NCBI RefSeq assembly: GCF_000746525.1
Contig: NZ_CP009048.1
Coordinates: 2,597,501-2,661,500, forward strand
Reading direction: 5' to 3'
DNA: 64,000 nucleotides
Source of the DNA: Pseudomonas alkylphenolica
GTDB taxonomy: Bacteria > Pseudomonadota > Gammaproteobacteria > Pseudomonadales > Pseudomonadaceae
The notes beneath the pieces were generated by a model that did no database searches, had not been told where the DNA came from, and saw nothing but the letters and a program-made list of their open reading frames with translations. Made by a program: the position numbers and the translations under genes. This document shows, one piece after another, positions 34,202 through 42,171 of the stretch (position 1 is the first letter of the stretch; each line of letters opens with the position of its first letter).

Positions 34202-35728
34202 TTACCTGGGTTGAAGTCCGGCACGGAGAAGGTTTTCGCTCTGGGTATACCTGAGCCTGCGTACCATCTGGACATAGGCCGCGCCCACGCCGGCGACCGA
34301 CCAGTACACCACCGGGATCACGGTGATACTGCTGACGGTAAAGATGATCACCAGGATTCCGACCAGCGTTGCCAGCAGCGCCCGTCCGAGCTGTCGCTGT
34401 TCATCGTCCCTGTCGGGGAACGCGCGTATTGCCTTGCGGATCCCCAGCAATACGCTGAGAAAGAACGTCACGAAAAGCGTCAGTCCGACCAGACCGGTGC
34501 GCAGCGCCAGGCTCACGTAGGTATTGACGATGTCGATGATGCCCTGGCCTTGGATCATCGAAAGCATTTCAGGGGTGTTGCGAAAATCGAACGAGCCGAA
34601 CAAGGGGTTGCGCTGGATGACGATCCACGAGTTGTCGAGCAGGCGCTGGCGGTAGGTGATGTTCTCTTTTTCCAGGTTGCCAACGAAGGGCAGCAGGTCG
34701 AGGACCTTGTCGCCACCGGGGGCCAGGGTCAGCAAGGGAATCGCCAGCACACCCGCGAGGACAAGCACGGTAAGGCGTCTGACTGCGCCCCTGCCGGTAG
34801 CGATGAACGCCGCAACGATGATCACCGCGCCAATCCACGGGCCGCGCGACAGCGGCGCTATCAGCCCGGCAAACAGCAGCAGGGCGCCGAGATAACGCTG
34901 CCAGCGGCTGCGTACATAGCCCTGCACGAAGAGGAAAAAGCCGATCGCCACGCTGATGACGTAACCCAGGGCAATGGCCTGGCCGGTTGTGGCGCTGGCG
35001 CGCAGTGAGTTGCCACGGCTCAGGTAGTTGGACATGCCCCATTGCACGCCCATGGCGTCAGTCAGGGCGTTGTACAGCAACCAGTGGCGGGTGAACTCGG
35101 CGACGCCAATGATCGCCAGGACGAAAGCGGCGAGCACGAAGGCCAGCAGGGCGTCCTTGAAATCACTCAGATCCTTCAGTGCCCGGCTGGCGACGTAATA
35201 CGGCAGGAACACGTCGACGTAGAGATAGAGCGTCTGGCGCAAGGTGTCGGTGAGGGTGGTTTCGCGCAGGAACAGCAGGTTCATCAGCACCAGACCGGCA
35301 GCCAGCAGCTTGTCGGACCAGGTGCGGCCGAAGGCCAGGGTGTCAGCCTGTTTGCTCAAGTACAGGGCCGCGGGGAGCAACACAGACAGTGTCAGTATGC
35401 GAATGTGGTTGAGTTCGAACAGATAGTTGATTGGCCCGAAGCCGGGAATCTGTACTGACGCCGGCGGAATAGCGAAAAGCAGCAGGAAGAACAGCGCCAT
35501 CGGGTTGTGTTCGCGTCGTCCTGCGAGCGTCAGCATGATCGTCATGGCGCCGGCGTACAGCCAGAAGCTATGGGAGAAAAAGGCCAGCAGGGTTACAGCG
35601 AACCACAGGTTACGTCGCCGCTTGAAGTCGCGGTATGGAATCAGGTCTGTGGCTGGCCGGCGCGCAAGGATGAAAACGATGCCAGCCAGAAACAGAATGA
35701 CGATAAGCGCACGAAAATGTTCAGGCAT
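34202..35728 (-). CDS. O-antigen ligase/polymerase-like membrane protein (Wzy-type)
   Basis: This 508-residue protein has ten or more predicted membrane helices and a large periplasmic loop after residue 340 (LLDNSWIVIQRNPLFGSFDF...), the layout of the Wzy_C / O-antigen ligase family. The RGNSLRASATTGQAIALGYV stretch resembles the conserved region of that family. It probably polymerises repeat units in the periplasm. The gene heads the leftward arm, is divergent from the flippase and is coupled through a TAATG overlap to the hydrolase. Confidence 0.8.
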   Translation of the reverse strand: MPEHFRALIVILFLAGIVFILARRPATDLIPYRDFKRRRNLWFAVTLLAFFSHSFWLYAGAMTIMLTLAGRREHNPMALFFLLLFAIPPASVQIPGFGPINYLFELNHIRILTLSVLLPAALYLSKQADTLAFGRTWSDKLLAAGLVLMNLLFLRETTLTDTLRQTLYLYVDVFLPYYVASRALKDLSDFKDALLAFVLAAFVLAIIGVAEFTRHWLLYNALTDAMGVQWGMSNYLSRGNSLRASATTGQAIALGYVISVAIGFFLFVQGYVRSRWQRYLGALLLFAGLIAPLSRGPWIGAVIIVAAFIATGRGAVRRLTVLVLAGVLAIPLLTLAPGGDKVLDLLPFVGNLEKENITYRQRLLDNSWIVIQRNPLFGSFDFRNTPEMLSMIQGQGIIDIVNTYVSLALRTGLVGLTLFVTFFLSVLLGIRKAIRAFPDRDDEQRQLGRALLATLVGILVIIFTVSSITVIPVVYWSVAGVGAAYVQMVRRLRYTQSENLLRAGLQPR

Positions 35729-35823
35729 TGGCGATGGGCACCTGTCCCTTGGTGGATGACGGCTAGCATCATGGCTAATTGAAACTATAGTGACTTCTAG
35801 CCATTCAGTCAGAGATTGATGTC

Positions 35824-37200
35824 ATGCCGTCGATTGATGTGTCAGCACCGGTGAGCCTCAAAAGGCGTGCAATCTGGGCCGGAGCCTGGAACGTGTTGTC
35901 GCTGGTGCTATCGCAAGTCCTTCGCTTGGGCGGCAACCTGATCATTGCCCGCTTGCTGGTACCGGAAATGTTCGGGGTGATGGTCATTGCCACCACGGTG
36001 TCCGTACTCCTGCACCTGCTATCGGATGTCGGTTTACGCCAGAACATTATCCAGAGCCGGCGAGGCGACGATCCGCTGTTCCTCAATACCGCCTGGACGG
36101 TGCAGATCATCCGCGGCTTTGTGCTTTTTTCCCTGACCCTGCTGCTGGCCCTCGGTTCCTGGCTTGCCCAACTCGCTAACCTGTGGCCTGCGGGCTCCAC
36201 TTATGCCGCACCGGAACTGCCGTTGGTGCTGGCGATCACCGGCATATCGGCAATCATTTTCGGCTTCCAGTCGACAAAGATAGATGTCGCTGTGCGAACT
36301 TTCCAACAGAAGCGCGTGGTGCTGATCGATCTGACGTCGCAGGTCGTCGGATTGGTGGTGATGTTGCTGATCGGCTATTTCACCCGCTCGATCTGGTCGC
36401 TGGTGATCGCGAGCGTGTTGGCGTCCCTGGCCAGCACTGTCCTTGGCCATGTGGCACTGCAGGGACCGCGTAACCGCCTGCAGTGGGATCGTTCGGCACT
36501 GACCGAACTGGTCAATTTTGGTCGCTGGATCCTGGTGTCGTCGGTCGTGGGTGTGTTGGCCATGTACGGCGACCGCATCTGGTTCGGTGCCAGCATGACC
36601 GCAGCGCAGTTGGGCGTGTACTCGATTGCCGTGCTGATTCTCGGTTCGATCCAGACCGGCCTGATGAAGCTGTTCGGCGCCGTGGCCCTGCCGGCCTTCA
36701 GCGAAGCCGCCAGAGAGGGCGATAGTGAACGCCTGAAGGCGCTGTACATGCGCTTCAAGTTGCTGGTTGACCTGGTCTCGCTGTTTGCCTGCGGTGTGCT
36801 GCTGACCGCAAGCCCGATGCTCATTGGCTGGATGTACGATGAGCGGTATGCCGATGCGGGCACTATCCTTGCGATATTGTCGCTGTCGTTCCTGGTTTTG
36901 CGTTATACCTTGGCGCACCAGGTCTGGCTTGCCATGGGACTGACGAAATACCAGGCGATCGACAACATTATTCGCCTCGTCTCGTTATGGGGGCTGCTAC
37001 CGTTATTGTTAGCCATTGGCGGCGTGAACTATGCGATTTGGGGGGTGGCCCTGCATACGTTCCCGACCCTTGTACTGATTGTGTACGTCAACCGCAAGCT
37101 AGGCATTTTCGACCTCAAGCGCGAGCTTGCGGTGCTCCCGGTCGTGGCCGTCGGAGCGTTGTGCGGTGCGCTGGCAACGAGCTTTTTCAACTGGCTTTGA
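35824..37200 (+). CDS. Oligosaccharide flippase (Wzx/MATE-type)
   Basis: This 458-residue membrane protein begins VSLKRRAIWAGAWNVLSLVL and has about twelve to fourteen helices, with the RLLVPEMFGVMVIATTVSVLLHLLSDVGL region typical of polysaccharide synthesis flippases. It should move lipid-linked repeat units across the inner membrane. It opens the rightward arm, divergent from the polymerase with a 95-base gap. A TATAGT element lies in that gap, but I see no good -35 for it. Confidence 0.9.
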   Translation: MPSIDVSAPVSLKRRAIWAGAWNVLSLVLSQVLRLGGNLIIARLLVPEMFGVMVIATTVSVLLHLLSDVGLRQNIIQSRRGDDPLFLNTAWTVQIIRGFVLFSLTLLLALGSWLAQLANLWPAGSTYAAPELPLVLAITGISAIIFGFQSTKIDVAVRTFQQKRVVLIDLTSQVVGLVVMLLIGYFTRSIWSLVIASVLASLASTVLGHVALQGPRNRLQWDRSALTELVNFGRWILVSSVVGVLAMYGDRIWFGASMTAAQLGVYSIAVLILGSIQTGLMKLFGAVALPAFSEAAREGDSERLKALYMRFKLLVDLVSLFACGVLLTASPMLIGWMYDERYADAGTILAILSLSFLVLRYTLAHQVWLAMGLTKYQAIDNIIRLVSLWGLLPLLLAIGGVNYAIWGVALHTFPTLVLIVYVNRKLGIFDLKRELAVLPVVAVGALCGALATSFFNWL

Positions 37201-37252
37201 AGCGCGCCCGGTTATTTCTCTAAAAACGACAAATGACATAGGTCTTGGGATC

Positions 37253-37447
37253 ATGGGGAAGCTGCAGTTTTGTACTCCACTATTAGGACGCAGGGGCTTT
37301 CTGGGTAGTTGTGTGGTGCTGGGCGTTGGCGGGGCGCTGTTCGGCTTCGCTGCAGTCGCAGCACGCAAACCTGCCGAGAAGACCGGGTTTGTCGTGATCA
37401 ATGGTTGGGTGTTGCCGTCTGAGTACTTCCGGAAAGAGCCGACATGA
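37253..37447 (+). CDS. Small Tat-signal protein paired with the GMC oxidoreductase
   Basis: This 64-residue protein contains GRRGFLGS followed by a hydrophobic stretch (SCVVLGVGGALFGFAAVA), a twin-arginine signal. About 25 mature residues follow, ending GWVLPSEYFRKEPT. The longer frame from 37127 runs inside the flippase and was rejected. Its stop overlaps the next start as ATGA, so translation is coupled. Small Tat subunits of flavin dehydrogenases, such as gluconate dehydrogenase subunit 3, carry their signal-less partner across the membrane. This protein may do the same, but it is shorter than those subunits. Confidence 0.65.
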   Translation: MGKLQFCTPLLGRRGFLGSCVVLGVGGALFGFAAVAARKPAEKTGFVVINGWVLPSEYFRKEPT

Positions 37448-38910
37448 TCAAGGACTACCAGGCGCAAAAAGAACTGCGCAGCGGCTACGATTTTTGCATC
37501 GTCGGCGCCGGTCCGGCCGGCATCACCCTGGCCCTGCAACTGGCCCGGGCCGGGTGGAGCGTGGTTCTGATCGAGGGCGGAGGGCACGAGTACTCACCGC
37601 GGTCACAAGCGTTCTACGCCTGCACATCGACAGGCCTTGAGATGTACGCCGAGGAAACGCGCTTGCGCTATCTGGGCGGCACGTCCAATCACTGGGCAGG
37701 GCGCTGCCGTCCGTTCGAGCCCTCCGACTTCGCCGTCTCGCCACCTGGCAACCTGCCCGGTTGGCCCATCCCGTACGCAGAAATCGAGCGCTATCTGCCG
37801 GCGGCGATGGATATCGTCGACCTTCCGCAAGGGGCAAGCTTTCAGGCGCGCAACACCGGTTTGCAGGGCGGCGAGTTCGATGCTGACCGTTTCCTGCTCA
37901 GCCCGCCGACGCGTTTTGCGCAAAAGTATGCGGCGGCACTCAACGAGACGCCGGGGCTTGATGTCTTTATCAATTGCAACTGTGTCGATCTTGAGTTTGA
38001 TCAGGCTTCAGGCCGCCTGGTGGCTGCGCTGGTGTCGGATTACGACCTGCACCGTGAGCGACTGGTGGCAGGTCATTTCATCCTGGCCACGGGCGCCATC
38101 GAGAATGCCCGGCAATTACTCAACAGTGAATCGCTGCTGGCGGCGGGTATCGTCAACCGCAACGGTCTGGTGGGCGGCTGTTTCATGGAACACCTGAATA
38201 TCGATATGGGCACCTTCATATTGAAAGAAGGGCAGGGAACCGAGCCGCGCGAGTATTACACCACCGATGCCTTTGTCGCGGAATACCGTTCAGGCAAAGG
38301 CAATGTCGCCACGTCGGTGCTGTCGGATGTGCGCACTTACGGGCGAACCGCCGAGGTCAAACACTTTCTTGAAAACCTCGCCTGTGAAATGGGCGTCGCC
38401 AGCAAAATTGAATTCATTGCCAAGTTCAGTTGCCCGGGGGACGGCGTCATCAGCACGATGCTCGAGCAATTTCCCAATGTGCAAAGTCGTATCTCGCTGC
38501 TGGACGAGAAAGACCCGCTGGGTGTCGCCAAGGTCAATGTCAATTGGGCCTTGAGCCCCGACGACAGGCACACCATCAAGTGCATCGGCGGTGAAATCGC
38601 CAAGCAGTTTGCCGAAGCGGGGCTGGGTTTCGTCAAGCTCAACGATTACGTCTATGACACCGCCGTGCCACTGAAAATAGCACCGCATGCCCACCATATG
38701 GGGACCACGCGGATGGCGGCCTCGGCGGAGTCCGGTGTGGTCGATGCCAACTGCAAGGTGTTCGGCACTGAAAACCTTTATGTTGCTGGCAGCAGCATTT
38801 TTGCCAAGGGCGGCGCCTCCAACCCGACGATGCCACTGCTGCAGTTTGCCTTGCGGCTGGCGGATCACCTGAATGACAAGATGAAGGTGGCGAGCAGAGA
38901 GGTTGTTTGA
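37444..38910 (+). CDS. GMC-family FAD oxidoreductase
   Basis: This 488-residue flavoprotein has an N-terminal FAD loop (DFCIVGAGPAGITLALQLA), the conserved LGGTSNHWAGR segment and the C-terminal GMC signature. The active-site histidine lies in HHMGTTRMA and the partner asparagine in GGASNPTMPLL. GMC enzymes oxidise alcohols or sugar hydroxyls. It has no signal peptide of its own and follows the Tat peptide with an ATGA overlap. In this locus it probably oxidises a sugar of the polymer or its precursor, in the periplasm if the Tat partner carries it there. Confidence 0.85.
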   Translation: MIKDYQAQKELRSGYDFCIVGAGPAGITLALQLARAGWSVVLIEGGGHEYSPRSQAFYACTSTGLEMYAEETRLRYLGGTSNHWAGRCRPFEPSDFAVSPPGNLPGWPIPYAEIERYLPAAMDIVDLPQGASFQARNTGLQGGEFDADRFLLSPPTRFAQKYAAALNETPGLDVFINCNCVDLEFDQASGRLVAALVSDYDLHRERLVAGHFILATGAIENARQLLNSESLLAAGIVNRNGLVGGCFMEHLNIDMGTFILKEGQGTEPREYYTTDAFVAEYRSGKGNVATSVLSDVRTYGRTAEVKHFLENLACEMGVASKIEFIAKFSCPGDGVISTMLEQFPNVQSRISLLDEKDPLGVAKVNVNWALSPDDRHTIKCIGGEIAKQFAEAGLGFVKLNDYVYDTAVPLKIAPHAHHMGTTRMAASAESGVVDANCKVFGTENLYVAGSSIFAKGGASNPTMPLLQFALRLADHLNDKMKVASREVV

Positions 38911-39055
38911 ATCAGGCAGCAAAGCGTTGCAGGTCTGAAGGTTGAGAAACAGCGTGGTTGAAAGTGACGAGTGCAATCCGGTCAGCACCAACAAGAACGA
39001 GACTGGATTCGACTCAGGGATAGTCCAAAGTAGCTTCACGTGCGAGGGTCGCAGA

Positions 39056-39673
39056 ATGTTTGGATGGATAAGGAGCGCAATAACCTATTACGTCAACTCA
39101 ACCGGGCGTGGCAGTCCACTCTACAGGAAGTTGTGCAACCCGAATGCGTGCGAGTGGGGCGTGTATTTAAGCCGATGGGGAAAGTTTCATTCTGTCGGCC
39201 AGCATGTACATATCAGTAGCGGCTGCAACATAACCGACCCTACGCTCGTGCGTATCGGCAGTTATGTGGGTTTGTCGGATTGCTCACTGTTCGGGCACGA
39301 CGCAGTGGTGGCCTTGATTGAGGCGCGCTACGGCAAGCATCTCGACTCGGTCGGTTACATCGATATCCGCGACAATTGTTATATCGGGCATGGTGCGATT
39401 GTCATGCCGCGCGTGACCATCGGGCCTGATTCGATTGTCGCCGCTGGCGCTGTAGTCACTAAAGATGTGCCGCCTGGCACCGTGGTCGGGGGCAATCCGG
39501 CAAAGGTCATTTGTACAACCGAAGAGCTGGTCAACAGGATTGAAGCACGTTGCACTGCTTATCCGTGGATGGACCTGATCAAACAGCGCAATGGCGCCTA
39601 TGACCCTGAGCTGGAACCGACACTGGCGGCGGCAAGGCGCCAGTACTTTTTCGGGGACGGAAACAATGGCTAG
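39056..39673 (+). CDS. Hexapeptide-repeat O-acyltransferase
   Basis: This 205-residue protein has the left-handed beta-helix repeats of the LbH acyltransferases: VHISSGCNITDPTLVRIGSYV, then NCYIGHGAIVMPRVTIGPDS and IVAAGAVVTKDVPPGTVVGG. The active-site histidine is probably in FGHDA or IGHGA. Most relatives O-acetylate sugars from acetyl-CoA. The ATG at 39056 has GAGGG eight bases upstream; the frame opens earlier at a TTG (38942) without a site. The end overlaps the next gene by eight bases. Confidence 0.8.
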   Translation: MFGWIRSAITYYVNSTGRGSPLYRKLCNPNACEWGVYLSRWGKFHSVGQHVHISSGCNITDPTLVRIGSYVGLSDCSLFGHDAVVALIEARYGKHLDSVGYIDIRDNCYIGHGAIVMPRVTIGPDSIVAAGAVVTKDVPPGTVVGGNPAKVICTTEELVNRIEARCTAYPWMDLIKQRNGAYDPELEPTLAAARRQYFFGDGNNG

Positions 39674-40622
39674 CAAGCCCGTCGACGTGCTGGTGGTCAA
39701 CTTCAATACCGCAGGCTTGTTGCAGCCGATGTTTGACGCGCTGCGCCAAGCCGACAGCGAACAGCTTGCCAGCTATCTGGTGGTGGACAACGCCTCGGTC
39801 GACAACTCGCTGGAGTGCCTGGCCAAGGTATGCCCTGAGGCGAAGTTACTGAGCAATGAAAAAAACGTCGGCTTTGGTCGTGCCAACAATCAATTGCTTG
39901 AACACCTGCAAGGCAAGTACGCACTGCTGCTCAATACCGACTCCTTTGTGGCCGCCGACAGCCTGGGCAAAACCATCGAATACATGGACGCCCACCCTGA
40001 TTGCGGTGTCCTGGGCGTTCGCCTGGTAGGGCGCGAGGGCGATCTGCAACCCAGCTGCCGCTACTTTCCAACGCCGTTGAACGTGTTTGTTGCCCGAACC
40101 GGGCTCAGGCGCTTTTTCCCGTGGCTGAAAATGGTCGACGAGATGACCTGGGATCATGATGCGGTCCGGGAGTGCGACTGGCTGCCAGGCTGCTTCTATC
40201 TGGTGCGTCGGGAAGTGCTCGACCAGGTTGGCCTGTTTGACCCGCGTTACTTCCTCTATTACGAGGAGGTGGACCACTGTAAACGCGTGAAAGAGGCCGG
40301 CTGGAAGGTGGTGTTCTATCCGCATACCACGGTCGTGCACATTGGTGGCGAAAGCTCCAAGTCGGTTGCCGAACTGGAGGCGGCCAGCCGCCAGATATCG
40401 AACTACCAGATCGAAAGCGAGCTCTTGTATTTCCGCAAACATCATGGCGTGCCAGGGCTGGCCTTGCATATGTTGCTGGTGTGCCTGGGGGATCTGTTGC
40501 TGGCACTCAAGGCGCTGTTGAAAGGGCGAGGCCGGGCGGCCATCAGGGCATGTTGGCAGCATACCCGTGCCACCTGGTCGCTGTTGTTCGCTACCCGCTT
40601 CGCTAGCCAACCGACACGGTAG
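39666..40622 (+). CDS. Family 2 glycosyltransferase
   Basis: This 318-residue GT-A enzyme shows VDVLVVNFNTAGLL at the N-terminus, the LVVDNASVDNS strand, a nucleotide-sugar motif LLLNTDS (DxD-like) and the acceptor-site region CFYLVRREVLDQVGLFDPRYFLYYEEVDHCKR. The closest functional types are rhamnosyltransferases and related GT2 enzymes (YYEEVD). A hydrophobic tail near residue 275 may associate with the membrane. The start at 39666 lies inside the end of the acyltransferase gene. Confidence 0.85.
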   Translation: MASKPVDVLVVNFNTAGLLQPMFDALRQADSEQLASYLVVDNASVDNSLECLAKVCPEAKLLSNEKNVGFGRANNQLLEHLQGKYALLLNTDSFVAADSLGKTIEYMDAHPDCGVLGVRLVGREGDLQPSCRYFPTPLNVFVARTGLRRFFPWLKMVDEMTWDHDAVRECDWLPGCFYLVRREVLDQVGLFDPRYFLYYEEVDHCKRVKEAGWKVVFYPHTTVVHIGGESSKSVAELEAASRQISNYQIESELLYFRKHHGVPGLALHMLLVCLGDLLLALKALLKGRGRAAIRACWQHTRATWSLLFATRFASQPTR

Positions 40623-40630
40623 GTGAATTC

Positions 40631-41155
40631 ATGTTCGAAAACATACGTGCGGACTTGCGTGCATACCGTGGCGATTGGGGCGCCCAGGGCTTCTGGGTCA
40701 TGCTGGTGTATCGCTTTGGACGTTGGCGCTACGGCGTGCGTCCGGCGTTGCTGCGCAAGCTGTTCTCCTTCGTCTACAAAGTGCTGTTCAAACTGGTGCA
40801 AATCGTCACGGGAGTGGAATTGCCCTGTGAGGTGGTGGTCGGTCGCAACTTCGTTATCGACCATTTTGGCGGCATCGTTATCAGCGGCTATGCGCAATTC
40901 GGTGATGACTGTCGTATTCGCAACGGCGTAGTGGTCGGCCTGAAGAATGTCGATGAACCCACCGCACCGGTAATCGGCAACAACGTGGATATCGGCGCCG
41001 GCGCCAAGGTGCTGGGCAATATTCGCATTGGCAACAATGTGATTATCGGCTCTAACGCGGTGGTATTGATCGATGTGCCGGACAATTCACTGGCCGTTGG
41101 CGTGCCAGCGACTATAAAGGTGAGAAAGCCCACTGAAGTAATGGAATACACCTGA
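40631..41155 (+). CDS. Serine O-acetyltransferase-like (CysE/WcaB-type) acyltransferase
   Basis: This 174-residue hexapeptide-repeat protein is of the CysE/LbH-SAT type used in polysaccharide loci. The N-terminal MFENIRADLRAYRGDWGAQG helix region is typical. The helix carries VIDHFGGIVISGYAQFGDDC and GNNVDIGAGAKVLGNIRIGN repeats, with the catalytic histidine in IDHFGG. It lacks the long N-terminal helical domain of housekeeping CysE. It likely acetylates the repeat unit. It starts eight bases after the GT2 gene, with TAGGTGAATTC as a weak site. Confidence 0.8.
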   Translation: MFENIRADLRAYRGDWGAQGFWVMLVYRFGRWRYGVRPALLRKLFSFVYKVLFKLVQIVTGVELPCEVVVGRNFVIDHFGGIVISGYAQFGDDCRIRNGVVVGLKNVDEPTAPVIGNNVDIGAGAKVLGNIRIGNNVIIGSNAVVLIDVPDNSLAVGVPATIKVRKPTEVMEYT

Positions 41156-41186
41156 GTCAGCCAGTTGATCGTCGCGAGTGAGGCCC

Positions 41187-42164
41187 ATGGTGAAAGGCAT
41201 TGGCGTTGTGGTTATCGGTCGTAACGAAGGCCAGCGGCTTGAACGCTGCCTGGCTTCGCTGGAGGGTAGCGCGGACAAGGTCGTTTACGTCGACTCGGGT
41301 TCGGTGGATGGTTCGGTGCAGATGGCACGCCAGCGTGGCGTCGAGGTGTTGGCGCTGGATATGACGCGCCCGTTCACGGCAGCACGTGCGCGCAACGAAG
41401 GCTTTGCCCGTTTGCAACGCCTGTTGCCGACGATGCGTCATGTGCAGTTTGTCGATGGTGACTGCGAAGTGGCCGCTGGCTGGTTGCCCAAGGCGCAAGC
41501 ATTTCTTTATGCGCATCCCGCGGTCGCGGTGGTGTGTGGTCGTCGCCGCGAGCGTTTTCCACAACGTTCGGTATACAACTTGCTGTGCGATCTGGAGTGG
41601 GACACGCCGATTGGAGAGGCCAAGGCCTGTGGCGGTGATGCGCTGATGCGCGCGGATGCCTTTGCCGCCGTGTCCGGGTATCGCGCCAGTCTTATTGCCG
41701 GAGAAGAGCCTGAATTGTGTGTGCGGCTGCGCGCAGCGGGCTGGAAGATCTGGCGTTTGCCTGAGGAAATGACCCAGCACGACGCCGCCATGACCCGCTT
41801 TGGCCAGTGGTGGCAGCGCAGTCTGCGTGGCGGCTATGCCTTTGCTGAAGGTGCTTTTTTGCATGGGGCTGCGCCGGAGCGGCATTGGCAGCGAGAGTCA
41901 CGTCGTATCTGGATCTGGGGGTTGGCGATTCCGCTGGCGATCATTGCGGCCAGTGCATGGTTCGGAGGCTGGGGGCTGTTGCTGCTGTTGATCTACCCGC
42001 TGCAGGCCGTGCGCCTGGCACGCCGGGGTGTCAGGTCGGCGCGCGAAAACTGGCTGCAGGCCGTGTTCCTGGTGCTTGGCAAGTTTCCCGAGATGCTGGG
42101 GCAGGTGAAGTTCCTATTGAACAGATTCGGTGCCGGCAAAGCGGTATTGATCGAATACAAGTGA
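41187..42164 (+). CDS. Family 2 glycosyltransferase with C-terminal membrane helices
   Basis: This protein of about 325 residues opens GIGVVVIGRNEGQRLERCLAS and shows VVYVDSGSVDGS and the metal site FVDGDCEVAAGW. Two membrane helices lie near residues 245-280 (IWGLAIPLAIIAASAW; LLLLLIYPL). The enzyme adds a sugar on the cytoplasmic face of the membrane. The start is ambiguous among GTG 41178, ATG 41187 and GTG 41190, since the GTGAGG site is close to all three. Confidence 0.85.
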   Translation: MVKGIGVVVIGRNEGQRLERCLASLEGSADKVVYVDSGSVDGSVQMARQRGVEVLALDMTRPFTAARARNEGFARLQRLLPTMRHVQFVDGDCEVAAGWLPKAQAFLYAHPAVAVVCGRRRERFPQRSVYNLLCDLEWDTPIGEAKACGGDALMRADAFAAVSGYRASLIAGEEPELCVRLRAAGWKIWRLPEEMTQHDAAMTRFGQWWQRSLRGGYAFAEGAFLHGAAPERHWQRESRRIWIWGLAIPLAIIAASAWFGGWGLLLLLIYPLQAVRLARRGVRSARENWLQAVFLVLGKFPEMLGQVKFLLNRFGAGKAVLIEYK

Positions 42165-42171
42165 GAAATCC

